Below are positions 11,068 through 22,700 of a stretch of DNA of 64,000 nucleotides, one piece after another. Position numbers and translations under genes: made by a program. Numbering within the stretch: the stretch's first letter is position 1; each line of letters begins with the position of its first letter. The notes beneath the pieces were generated by a model, which saw only the letters and a list, made by a program, of their open reading frames with translations, did no database searches and was not told the DNA's origin. This DNA is from Edaphochlamys debaryana (lineage: Eukaryota; Chlorophyta; Chlorophyceae; Chlamydomonadales). Where the stretch lies: the NCBI GenBank assembly GCA_016858145.1, contig JAEHOE010000094.1:62001-126000 (forward strand), read 5' to 3'.

Positions 11068-14000
11068 TCAGTCCGAGCGATCCCCGCGGGAGGGGCGGGA
11101 CGAGGGCCTGGACGGCTTGGAGCCCCGCTTCCCCTTAGGCTCAGGGGGCGCCCGGGGCCGCAGCGGCCTGGACGGAGGGTCGAGTGGTGCTTTCGGAGGC
11201 CGAGGCGGCCGGAGCGCCCTGGGAGGCCAGGGCATGAAGGGTGGAAGCACCGTCCCCACCGCCCCTGGACCCGCAGCGGAAGCTAGTGCGGCCTCCTCCA
11301 GGGCTGCGGACACGAAGTTGGGCTGCAGGAGGGTCCACGTGGGCTCGGCGGAGGGCTGGTATCGCGTCATGCACCGGAGTAGTCGCAGCTTGGGTAGGCT
11401 CGCATAGAAGGCGTCAAAGGCGGGGTTCAGGGTCTGTTAGGGAGGCACGGAGGGCAGACAAGGGTGACAAACCTGGATGGACAAAATGCCTGGGGAGATT
11501 CCCCAAGGGCACGGCTCTGCGTGCGCTTGCGCCACATCCCACTTTGTTTGCTCACCCCGGCAAAGTCCTGTACACCGCCGTACGGGTGCAGCAGGCTGTA
11601 CGGACTACGGCACGAGGCGCCGCTGCAGTGCGCCAGGACCGACAGTACGGCATCCAGGCGGTCCAGGATGCGTGCTGGAGCATCGGAGAATCTGTGCGGG
11701 AATGGGAAAGGTAGCGCGACGGGCTCTCAGCAACACCCTGTGTGTGCCCTCCTCCCCGCTTCGGCCCGGCCCGCTTCGTCGTCCATCAGCGCACACGGCC
11801 CTTAGTCCACACAACCCCCGCCGACCCTGCGCCCGGCGGCACGCGAAACTGTCCCTTTCCCTATAAGCCCCCCGCCTACCCTACATCGCCCCCTCACCGG
11901 TTGTCGATCTCGTACGGATCGGCCGCCAGGTCGTACAGATCCCGCAGCTCCTGGGGCCCGCACCAGGCCACGTACTTGTAGCAGTACAGTCCGGGCCCCA
12001 CCACGAATCGCGCCGCCCAGTCGGCCTCGGAGCCCAGGTCGGTCCGCAGGGAGGGCTCCAGAATGCGAGCGGTCGTGCAGAGGCGCAGGGCCTTGAAGTG
12101 CATCTTGGACTCGTCGAAGCCGTACTCAACGCCGTTTGTGGCCCACGCCTCGAGGATAGTGCTGTGCGGGTTATCGGGCGGCGGACGATAATGGCGTTAG
12201 GACTTGGGGTAGGGTAGGTATTGATGCTATGTGGCATGCGACGATTGAGGCGTGGTGACATGGGCCATGAGAAGGGGTTCTAAGTCCCAGTGGCCAGATT
12301 CGCTCACCTGTCCCTCCGCAACTGCGGCGCATCGGGGCTACCTCCAGGTTGGGGAGCCGGGCCCCGGGGCTGGGGGTTGGCGGCGCGCAAGAGTGCCTCG
12401 TGCGCCGAAGCCAGGTCGGGGGTGAGGGGCAGGGGCATGCCGTCCATCCAGTCCGGGACGGGGAGCCCTGCGCGGGGGGACCGTGCGACAAACCGCTTCG
12501 TTGCGCAACAGGACACGAGTTAGCACAGAAGTGTTCCTTGTTACACGCACCCGCAAGGGTGAGCAGCGTGGGTGCGATGTCAATCATGTTCCCCTGGTGC
12601 GGCAGTGCGGCACCCGCTTGGATGCCGGGCCCGCGGGCGAAGAAGGGGATCCGCACGTCCTCCTCGATGGGGGTGTTCTTGCCTGGGGCAGGGGGAGTTC
12701 AGGGGAAAGCAGGTAAGGGGGTCGAGGTAATATGAGGTTAGGGTGGCCCTCAAGGGGTGTTGAGGTGTGTGTACATGGCGTTTGAGGGGACCCGGATTCG
12801 TGCACCGGGCCGACATCGCCGTACACCGGCCACGCACCGCCGTACACACTGCACGTCGATAGATACACTGCCCGCTCACCGAAGCGCAGGTTGAAGGCCC
12901 CCAGGTGGAAGCCGTTGTCGGAGGAGAAGAAGACGTAGGTGGACTCTTGCAGACCCGTCTCCTCGACGGCGGCCACTGGGGAGGGAGGGGGAGCGTAGGA
13001 GCGTATGATCAGAACCGGGGGCGGGCGGGCGTGACGTATGGAGGCGCTGGGCCGGGTCTCCCCGTCTGGTAGCAGGGTGGCTCGCCAACCTAGCGTTAGC
13101 CCAACTACTGTTACCACTCAACCACGGCGTCCAGCATCGCGTCCCTCGCCGCCCCCCGCTAGAGCCCTTTGGGACCCCCCTGTTACAAACACCCACTTGC
13201 CAAGCCTCACCCAAAGGCCTGAACAAATTCCTGACTACGGTAGGTTATGACATGCGGCGATGCACTCACCCACGGCATCCACCATGTCGTCCACCGCCCT
13301 CCACCAGGGCCCACCGGTATACCCCCTCCCCAAAGCTGCCGAACTGCCGTACTACCGTACTGTCATGACTCACCCACGGCGTCCACCATGTCGTCCACCG
13401 CCCTCAGCATGCGCTGCCGCCCCAGGAAGTCGTCGCTGACCTCCGCCAGCAGGTCGGTGCCGGGGTCCAGCGTGCGCCAGGGGATGTGGGGGTTCTCCAC
13501 GCCGAAGTTGGGGCCCTGGGGCGGCGCGATCTGGAGGGTGGGGAAGAAGGGTTGGGGCTCAGGGTGGGCAGGGGTAGCCTGGAGGGGTGGCTGGGGGCCC
13601 TGTGGCGGCGCGATCTGGGATGGGGTGGATCAGGCTCAGGGTGAAGGGGTCAAGGTGCGGGGAAGGGTGGTCGGGGGGAGTGGGAGGGGTGGTTGGGGCG
13701 GTTGGGGAACGGCCGTACTTGGGGCCCTGGGGCGGAGTGTCCTGACAGGGACAGGGCCGATAAGGGGCTGGGGTGAGGGCGGATCTGGAACAAGTACGGC
13801 GAACTGGGTTTGAGGGTTGGTAGGGTTGGTAGGGTTGTCTAGGGTGTGGATGCGGAGTGGTCGGCTGCGTGGGACCCGGTGGAGAATGCCACACAGCGCA
13901 AAGCCGTACATCGACACACAGCGGCCGTGCAGTACGGCAGCAAGGTGGCACGTGCGGGCACGCACCTGCTCCCCGGCGTAGAGATTGCGGTGGCGGGCGG

Positions 14001-17000
14001 CGGGCTGGTAGATGCCGTTCTTGGGGTTTACTGCGGGTGGGGGGGTAAGGGGGGCGGAGGGGGGCGAGGGTCACTGCCTATCAGGGGGGGGCTCCCGGGG
14101 AGCTTCACGTTGCCTGCCATTGCTTTCCCTGCCCTAGCGCGCTGTAACAAGAGGTACCGGTATCGTGCACTTGGATGCCTGGGCGAAGTCCCTTACGCGC
14201 ATATGGACTCACGCTCTCGGTGGGGCGCGGTGGGTGCAAGGAGGAGGAGGAAGGGCTGGTCGGGTTTGGCGGCAGCAGACCTGCAAGGAGGCATCGGTGA
14301 GGCGACACAGTAAGGCGCTTGGGAGCCCAGCGCTCGTGCGTGACATGGTGAGCCTCCTGTCATATTGGTGGTTCTCGTAGGTGCCTGCGAGTGGCTTTGA
14401 CAAGCCGACCAGTTCAACTCATGCGCTCCATCTTCGGACACGACCCGACGGCCCCTCTCCCAATCCCAGTGCCCGAGCCCGTGTCCCCGCATGCTGCAAT
14501 CCAGCGCACACACCGTATGAAGCTGACCGCCTTGTCTCGGAGGACGTCCGTTTGGTACTCCCCGGGATAACACACGCGGGGAGCGCCGTTGAGGCTGCGT
14601 GCATGGCGGGGCGGGTGCGCGTGAGCACGGTCATTGTTAGGTGAGCAATCATGCCGCCAGCCTGCAGCTCCCACGCCGGCTAACACCCTGGCCCCGGCAG
14701 CCCACCCCACAGAGGGCCGCTCCTGTGTCTGCGCTGCCAGGCCAGAGCCGGCGGTCCCATGCTCCCACCCCCTCCCTCGTCTTCAGCCCGCCTCCCGCAC
14801 GACTCGTCATGGCTGATGGCTTGATCTCAGCTCCCCCCCGGTGTACGTCCAATGCTGCCCCTCAGAGCCTCTGCCCACCCCGCAGATTTACCCCCCTCCC
14901 CCCCCTACGCAAGCTATGCTTCCCTGGCGTCGGCGCGATCCCGCTCAGCAACAAACGCTCCCCTTTTCCACCCACCCACCTTCAGCAGGACTCTTACTGT
15001 CTGAGTACTAGCCATGAGCGTGCCGATTCTGTGATGCCCTACCCCTCCCTCCCGCCCGCCTTCTTGCCCACCTCCAGCAGGATTCGTACTGGCTGTAGAT
15101 GTACTCCGACAGGGCGTCCAGCGTGGTCAGGCCCCGCGGCAGGTAGCCGGTGCGCAGGTGCTCGGGGCTCATGAAGGTGCAGTTCTCCTCGTAGCCTGGC
15201 GGGTGGGGGAGGGGCGGGTGGGGCAGAGGCTGTGTACGGCAGCTCTAGCCGTACCGGCAGGTGCGGCGCTGCCCTGTCCTGCGGGCGAACCCTGCCCCGC
15301 TGCACTTACTGCCCTTCAGCCCCACCCCACCCCCCAAGCCCCACCGTTGAGCAGCTTGCCCATGTGGTGAGTAGTATAGCCGCCCGCCTGCAGCACGCCG
15401 TACACCCACCTGGGGCACGGGGGGGGGATTGGATTCAGTGCATAGGGATCCTGTCCGACCTTGTCATGGGTTGGCGACCCCTAGCAGTGGCTCAACGACC
15501 AACACTTGGCTATTGCTAGGGTGGTGCGGGTATGGGAGGGAGGGCCATACCCAGTAGGTGGCTTTCTGAATCTCGTGCTGCGTCCAACCAACAGGCCGAT
15601 CACCTTCCCCCTGCCCCTCCCGGCCCCATCCTATCCTATCCATATCCATGTTCCATCTGGGTTGCTCAAACTGCGTCGGACCAGTCTGCCCTGCCGGCCC
15701 TTTCCTTGCACCTGGATGGCCCCTGCCCTCCCATCCACCCGGCTGCTGCGCCCGGCTGCTGACTCCCACCGCATCACATACTTGGTCCCATTTCTCACAC
15801 CCCACAATGGCTCGCTCGCCCTGTCTTACCAGCGGCATCATCACCCGCGCGTGCCCGTACGTGTACGTCCGTGCACCCGTGCACCTGCCCCGCCCCCACT
15901 CACTCCTTGTCGAGGCCCTCCTCATAGAACTTGCGGAAGCCGCCAACCGTCACTGCGCGCATTTTGGTTTTGATGCATGTTGGGTCAGACTTGAGACAGG
16001 GGACAGGGGACAGGGGACTCGGTACCCACACGCCGAGCCAGCGTAAACCCTCCAGCCCTTCCCTTGCCGTCTCCTCCCCTATCCCTTGACTTTCCACGGC
16101 AATCCCCGATCCTCGATCCACGGCTGCCCTTGCACACGGTCGGCCACTTCCTTGTGCTCCCGAGATCTGTTTGCCGCACCGACATTGCCACAAACCTCAA
16201 GGACCCATGCCTCTACCCCCATCCACCGACTCACCGCCCTTATCGTCGCTGTTCTTGTTCGCCGTGACTGTGTGTGGGGGGTGGGGTGGGGGGGCAGAAG
16301 GGGGCGAGGGCGGACAGATAGAGGCGTCAGCCCATATCACCCCGGTACCTTCATACCACTGTGCCGCGCTCCGATGGGTAAGGTGGCACCACAGCTCTTG
16401 TGGGCCCATCCGCGGCCTCGAGCCACCCCCAGCTCCCTTTCAACACACAGTCCTGAGATGGCCGGGGCACTCCCCCGGACTCCGGACTCCCTGACTACGT
16501 GAGATGGGATGGAGGAGTCAACACGCATGGTTGGGGCGCTCCTCCTAAGGCCCGACCTCGGCCCCCCTGCTCACAGAGTCATGACATAGCTTCGCAGCGC
16601 TCGTGCCGGCCTCCCAAACTCCCCAGCGAAGGTACCAGGAGTGTGAGCGAGCGCTCCTCCCATGGCCCGACTGACCTGGCCCACACATGCTGGGCACCCC
16701 TAGCTGTTTCCTTCCGCCGCACCCCCCGCCCTGTCATGGATCCGTTGCGCCAGATCCAGATCCAGGTTGGTCGAGGATCCAAAATCCCTCCCCCTCCCCA
16801 CGCACGGTTGTGGCAGTGCGAGTAGCGTCCCGTGAGGAGAGAGGTACGAGCTGGGCAGCAGAAGCCTGCGTCCGGGAAGGAGGGGGCCCGGGGGGACAGG
16901 CGGGGGCGCGCGTCAGATAAATGGCCTGTGGATCATCTGGGTGTCGTCATGTGTGCTTGTAGGCTGCCTAGAGGCTGGCCCGTAGAGGCTCTTGCCTAGC

Positions 17001-17341
17001 TCATGACTTGCCTGCCCTTTGCCCCGACGCCTTGCCCACGACCGTGAAGCCTCACCGGTCGGCACGACGAAGTTGGACAGTCGCGTGCCCTCCTGGGCCA
17101 GGCGCGCGTTGAGCGCGGGCATGAAGTGCGGGTGCGTGGAGTTGAGCAGGTCATCCTGGTCATCGGTGAGGATGATGACAAAGGAGGGCCGCCGGGTTGG
17201 CGCGGATGCCGTCGTGGATGACTGTTGCCCGTCCGCTGCGATTGTTTGCTGTATACCCATCGCAAGTGCCATGGCAAATATGGCAATGAGCCACCGCCGC
17301 CGCCCGGCAACGGCCAAGCGCGCCAGCGACGGAGCCCGCAT
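11068..17341 (-). CDS. Secreted arylsulfatase-like protein with Pro-rich tail
   Basis: Sixteen exons in transcription order: 17341-17056, 16865-16806, 16267-16235, 15952-15904, 15409-15345, 15195-15072, 14594-14514, 14280-14213, 14030-13966, 13530-13374, 12975-12880, 12682-12551, 12467-12308, 12161-11898, 11691-11556 and 11433-11068; about 713 residues. The start at 17341 begins a signal peptide. VIILTDDQDDLLNSTHPHF is the N-terminal metal-binding segment; FCCPARTSLLTGR contains the C-x-P-x-R site whose Cys becomes formylglycine; GKLLNG, PFLLLLAPTAPH, ARHRNLYAGEQ, FFSSDNGFHLGAF and TPIEEDVRIPFFARGPG follow as in the family. The last 60 residues are Pro/Arg-rich and wall-protein-like. The enzyme would release sulfate from esters outside the cell; algal relatives are induced by sulfur starvation, which the sequence here does not itself show. 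Confidence 0.9.
13263..13300 (-). repeat. Copy of sulfatase exon 10 end plus donor
   Basis: Nearly identical (one or two mismatches) to 13370-13407, which holds the 3' end and donor of sulfatase exon 13530-13374. It lies in the following intron and duplicates the splice junction. Confidence 0.85.
13591..13627 (-). repeat. Copy of sulfatase exon 10 acceptor region
   Basis: Repeats the acceptor and first codons of exon 13530-13374 (original about 13508-13544) with a few changes. A shorter third copy lies at 13719-13735. Both lie in the preceding intron and create decoy 3' splice sites. Confidence 0.75.
14928..14956 (-). repeat. 29-nt intron segment shared with YaaW-like gene
   Basis: These 29 bases are identical to 20448-20476. 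Both copies are in introns of minus-strand genes that are otherwise unrelated, each 20-30 nt downstream of a real or copied donor site. Confidence 0.85.
14979..15014 (-). repeat. Copy of sulfatase exon 6 end plus donor
   Basis: A diverged copy of the 3' end of exon 15195-15072 and its donor lies in the following intron. The 29-nt segment shared with another gene's intron follows it directly. Confidence 0.65.
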
Positions 17342-19753
17342 GGTTGGATGGGCGCCCGCCCGCGGGTGCTGGTTCAACAAGGTCTCGGTACTTCGTAATT
17401 AACCTTCCTCACAGTACCGCAATGGCAGTGCCCAGCATGCGCATTGCTGCTCCTCGCGCCGACAGTGACCGAGTACCGAGTAACGGACGCGCAACCAGCT
17501 GCCCTTTCTTCTTCTAAGTCGAGTACTAATGGTATACGTGTGACATGTTCAATGCGAGGACACTGTTACTCTATGTTGACGCAGCGTCTGGTCGTTTCGC
17601 TACTGTCGGCGACATGCAGGGCCTGGTGTGACTTGCTTAAGCGTTATGTGCGCAATAGGCGTGTAGGGTGAGCGTAAGCCGCAATCCGTTGTGGACCGAC
17701 CTCAATCACGCCGTGTGTGCGAATTCCTCGGAAAGCCCGCGCTCGTCCCGCCCGCCTTTGTCCCATTCCACTCCCCTTCTTCTGGGCGGCACATGGACGC
17801 TCGGGGGCGCCACAAGTGGTCGGCTCTTACCCCACGCCGACCTCTTCTATGCCACGCTAGGCCACGCGGCCCGCCGGCCCCAGGGCGCCGGAGACCGTCT
17901 CCACCCGTGTCCGCTCCGAAGCTGTGATGATCCCTTCATTGTGTGCACCCGCTGTCGTCCCCTGTCGTCCCGGCTTAGGCTCACCGCCCGCTGCATCGCC
18001 GCATACATCAACTGCGCGCACCGCTCCATGTAGCAGAGCTAGATAGCATCGTTCCCGGTGTACTATGCCGGGGCTATGGCCTCATCATCACCCGCTGTTC
18101 CCTGGCTCACCTTGAGGGCTCGGGCGCCGGAACGCGGGAGCACCAGCTGCCCTACTGGGAGTCCTAACCCAGTGCTCGCAGAGGCAAGGCTTTGGGGTTG
18201 TCCGCGCGGCCCTAGTGTTCAGCTCCCTCAATTGCTGTCGCCACTACCGTGCCGGTACCTTGACAGTCAGCTGCCTAGGAGTGCTCCACCCGACGTCGCA
18301 GTTGGGGACTCCGGAGGTCGGGAGTCGGACATAAGAGCGAGCTCGCTTCATAGTCTGCGCCGCTCTCTCGCCCAATGGGCAATGGCGGATGCCCCCCACA
18401 CAGGAGGGGCTGCCGCTCGAGGCCTCTTCCACACACCACCGGTGGCGTCCACTTATTGCCCCTTATGCCCCCCTCCCGCCCCTTAGTGCCCAGAGGTCCT
18501 GCGGATCGACCGAGGCGCATTCCAGCAGCAGCCACGAACCCACCCTCACACACCGCTGGTGGCGCCCACACTTGGACCAGAGGCAGATGTCCCCTAGGGG
18601 TCGGTGGGCATAGCCCACACGTAGTATGTGTATGCCCCCTGAAGGTCAAGGCGCCTTCTCGCAGCCCACATGCGGCCCACAGCTTGCGGCTCCCACAGGT
18701 CCCCACACGTCATGTCTAGGCAATGCGCCTGATGCTCGGGCGCACACGCGACACACAACCTAGCGGCTGCGCATACGGTACAAGACAGTACGGCAAGCGC
18801 TTTCGGCCGTACATGACCTCGACCTGGGACAAAGGTTAAGGGTCCCGCAACACATACACCCTGCCGATAACTCACCAACCAAATGACCCGTAAGTGCCGC
18901 TATCAAAGGTAGAAACAGCAGAGGAGCGACGAAATGATCCGCTCCATTTGCGCATGTTATCGAGCGAGAACGAGCCACAAGCTAGCATTTGACCCCCTCG
19001 ATGGCCAAGTTACACCACCACACCACCCGCCGCACCGCACCGCACCGCCCAGGTACACCAAGCCACCACCCACACCCACAGCCCATCACCCTGCACCCTA
19101 TAGCGCCGCCCAAGCGCGGCATTGGCGTCACTGCACAATGTGTCCACCTGCGAGCTGAAACCACCACGCAATCGCGTGGCTCCCCAAGTCGGCAACACAT
19201 GGCGTCCAGCCGAGGCCGCCCCGAGGCCCGGGCGGCAAACACCGCACAACGAGCCCGGGGGTGCCCCGCCGTCCGCCGCCGCTACACATGTTTTGAGTCC
19301 ATGTCCCTGTAAACACGCTAAGCAGGTGGTCCCTGTACACAACCCGAAGCGAAGAAACCCATCTCGCTGCCTGGAGAGCGGCCAGACGCCTGCGCGCCAG
19401 CCCCCCCCCCCCCACCACCACTACACACACGCGCCCAGAACTCTTCACCCGGCGTGAACTACAGACCCGCAACCAACAGTGGGACCCCGCAGCTATAATC
19501 CTCGGCCGCGGCGCCTCACACAAGACTACAGTTAAGCCGCAAAGGCAATACGTAGTGAGCTACGTATTCTTTCTGGATACGCACGGCATGCCACCTGCAG
19601 CATCAACAACCATCCCACCCCACACAGCTCACTGGGCTTGCCCTGCACCTCTTCCACCTCACACACCGCTCTTTCCACACGTAGGCTTCTACCCCCAGGC
19701 CCTTTCACACAGCTTCTTCCACCTCGCACCCAGGCCCTCACACAAACACGTCC
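17342..19753. other. Long non-coding region upstream of sulfatase
   Basis: About 2.4 kb. The right part must hold the 3' UTR of the YaaW-like gene and the left part the sulfatase promoter. No exon with family similarity or consistent codon pattern was found on either strand. Short imperfect repeats such as cacacaccaccggtggcg (18431) and cacacaccgctggtggcg (18547) are present. GC content looks lower near 17400-17680. Confidence 0.55.
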
Positions 19754-22700
19754 TCACACAAACAGGTAGTCCTCTCCGTCAGAGTCCGTGTCCCATTCTG
19801 AGTCCCGGGCCGCCTCCATGGAGGCCATGTCGGTGGACACAAAGCCGTGGGTGCGGACCAGGCGGACCTGACAGGGGGGGGAGGGGGGAGGGGGGGGCAT
19901 GAGAGGGAAGGGGAGGAGGCGGGAGGGGAGGAGGAGGGGTTGGGAGCGTGAAGAGAGGCCCAAGCCCCGCCCGGACCCCAGCTTTCCTACGTCAGACCAC
20001 ATGCGCCACTGCAGACAGACCAGACCCGAGCCGGACTCGATCCGGACACATCCAGACTGGGGCCGCACAGACCGGACCGGACCGGACCGCACCCACCTGC
20101 GACAGCAGGAACACGGCCCTCACGACCCGGGCGTAGTCGGGCCCTATGGCCTTGAGCGCCAGGTCCAGCGCCAGCCAGCCCCACAGCACGGGGCCCACAA
20201 AGGACAGCGCCCCCCGCAGGGCCGAGTAACGCGCGGTGGCGTGCGTGAGGGAGCGCTGGGCGGCCTGCGGTTGGTGGTTGGCGACGGTTGGTGGTTGGCG
20301 GTTGGCGGTTGGGAGCCGGGGCCTGCTTGACAAAGCCTCCCCCCTGGCCATTGCCCCTGCCCCCACAGGGTGCGTCCCTGCACAAGCCCACCCATTGCCC
20401 TTGGTCCCCACCTACCCCCGCGCGCCCCGCCCTTCCCCCCTCGCCCCCGTCGGCGCGATCCCGCTCAGCAACAAACACCCCCCCTGCCCCCCCCCACCTC
20501 GAGCAGGGCCTGCTTGCCCCACCCCGCCATCGCCCCCTTGGCCGCCAGCCCCAGGCCCCCGGAGGAGGCGGCGGTTGCGGCACGGAGCGCGGCCTGGGGG
20601 GTGGGTGGGTGGGGGTGGGTGGGGGTGGGGGGTAAGAGGGTGTGGGGTGGGGTGGGGTTCGGGGATCGAAGATTGTAGTGCAGTGCGAGTGCCTATTGCG
20701 CGTCCCCGTTGGGGCCCTTGTCTTTGGAAGGCATCGACCATTCCCCCGCCCCCCCGGGCTTGCCTGGTACCGCACGTGGGAGCAGACCAGGTTGGAGGCG
20801 AGCTGTTGGGCCGCCTGCTGCCCCACCTGCCGGGGGGGGTGGGGAGGGGGGAGGGAGGGAGTGGTTTTTCGAGTATGGGAGGGAGGAGGCGAAGCGAGCA
20901 GGGGTCACGGAGAGAAAGGGCAGCGTTTCATGAGCCTATGCTCATGCCGTGATCAACCGCCGCCTCTACACACGCCAATGTGGAGGCTGGGGACGCGAAG
21001 GGCCTGCAGCGCATTCATGCCCCAGTAAGCATTCATCCCACCCCCAGGCCGCCGCATGCGGCCCCCGCACGCGGCCCCACGTCGCCGGCCCACCCCCTCC
21101 CCCTGACACCTCCCCCTGAAGCCTCCCCCTGACGCCTCCGACCCCCTCCCTTGGTGACCGTGACCCCCCCCTTCCCCCCCCACCTTGGTGACCGTGACCA
21201 TCCCTTGTAACCACCACCCCCTTTACCCCCCCCCCCACCTTGGTGACCGTGACCATCCCTTGTAACCACCACCCCATTTACCCCCCCCCCCCACCTTGGT
21301 GACCGTGACCACCCCCGCAAAGTTGAGCAGCGTGGGCGCCAGGTCCTTGAGGCCCAGGCGGAAGGGCGCAGTCAGGCGCTCGGTCCAGTTCTGGCCGCCG
21401 CCGCTGGCGTTGGCGGCGGCAGCGGCGGCGCCAGAGGCCGCGGCGGCGGCGCCCGTCCGCCCCGAGGTGCCGGCGGCGGCGGCGGTGCGTCCGGCGCTGC
21501 GGGGCGAAGACCAGAAACGAGAGGCCAGGAACGGGAGGAGGGGAAGTGAGGGAGGCGCAAACGGTATGGGCACACTCTCACATTGATGAGGGCGCATTCG
21601 TCCCCTTTCCTGGGCCCAAGGAGCAGGGGGCGCGGAGGGTGCGCAGGGAGGATATCCTTGAGGGGCTGGCGGCATTCCCCTGCTCGAAGCCGAAGTCGTG
21701 TCCCACCTGCCGTGGTTGGCCCCCGGTGCGGACATGTCGGAGGCTGTGATGGTGGCGTAGGAGGCGGCGGTGGAGGGGTCCACGCCCGAGGCCTGTCAGG
21801 GGGGCGGCGGGAGGGGGGGGGAGAGACGAGAGAGGAGTCGATGTCCGGGAAGCTGGGTGGGGGCTTACAAGGAGGGAGGCAAACTTGTCACTGAGTCAAA
21901 GAGCCCGTTCTGCTCTCCACTTGGGCTCCCCACGCCTCACGCTCCATGCAGAGCCCTCCATCCCTCAGCCCCGCCCCCCACTCTCGCCCCCCCTCGCCCG
22001 TTGCCTCGTTTGCCTCCCCCCTGCCTCCCCCCTACCTCCCCCCTGCCCCCCCCCTGCCCCCCCACCTGGTGCTCGGGGGAGTGCACGTACTCCACGCAGT
22101 TGCCCAGGATGTGAAGGAAGATCTCAGTCTCCAGATCGTACGTCGATAGATTGCGGGAGCACCGGATGTCCAGCCTGCGCCGGACAGCAGCCCCAAACAG
22201 GCCGGACAGGAGCCGGACAGGACCGTGAGTTACGCGCTTGCCCCTACCTCCTCCTTCCCCCCCTGAATTCACTTCCCACGTGTCCGCCACGTCCAGCAAA
22301 AACCCCTCTCCTCCCCCGTCTCTTCCCTTCAACCCTTGGCCTTCGCACCTTCTTCACCCTCGAGGGATATCCTTCCCCCCCCACCCGCCCTCCATCTCAC
22401 TTGTCCCGTACGTCCAGCAGTACCTCCCCTCCTGCCCCCTTCCTCCTCTCCCCTTCCCCTGCCCCCCATCTTACTTGTCCCGTACGTCCAGCAGTATCTC
22501 CCTGTACGACGGCCGCGCCCCCCGCAGCAGGTGCAGCGAGCCGGCGGCCAGGAAGCGGAAGTGCGCCTCCACCTGGGGGGGAGGAGGGGGGGAAGGAGGG
22601 GGGTTGGGTTACGTGTGTGGGTAAAGACGAGGGGGTTGAAGGGTCAGGGCTGGCCTGCCGGGTGCGCTTCCGCATCGCCCTCCTCCCCCCCGCCACCACA

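Noticed and set aside
14290..14391. Candidate sulfatase exon beginning after an AG at 14392
   Set aside because: Its required phase gives a stop codon, while 14280-14213 fits both phases and encodes PFLLLLAPTAPH, as expected for the family.
17342..17380. Upstream extension of the sulfatase start
   Set aside because: The upstream codon is TTG, not ATG; the ATG at 17341 begins a good signal peptide.
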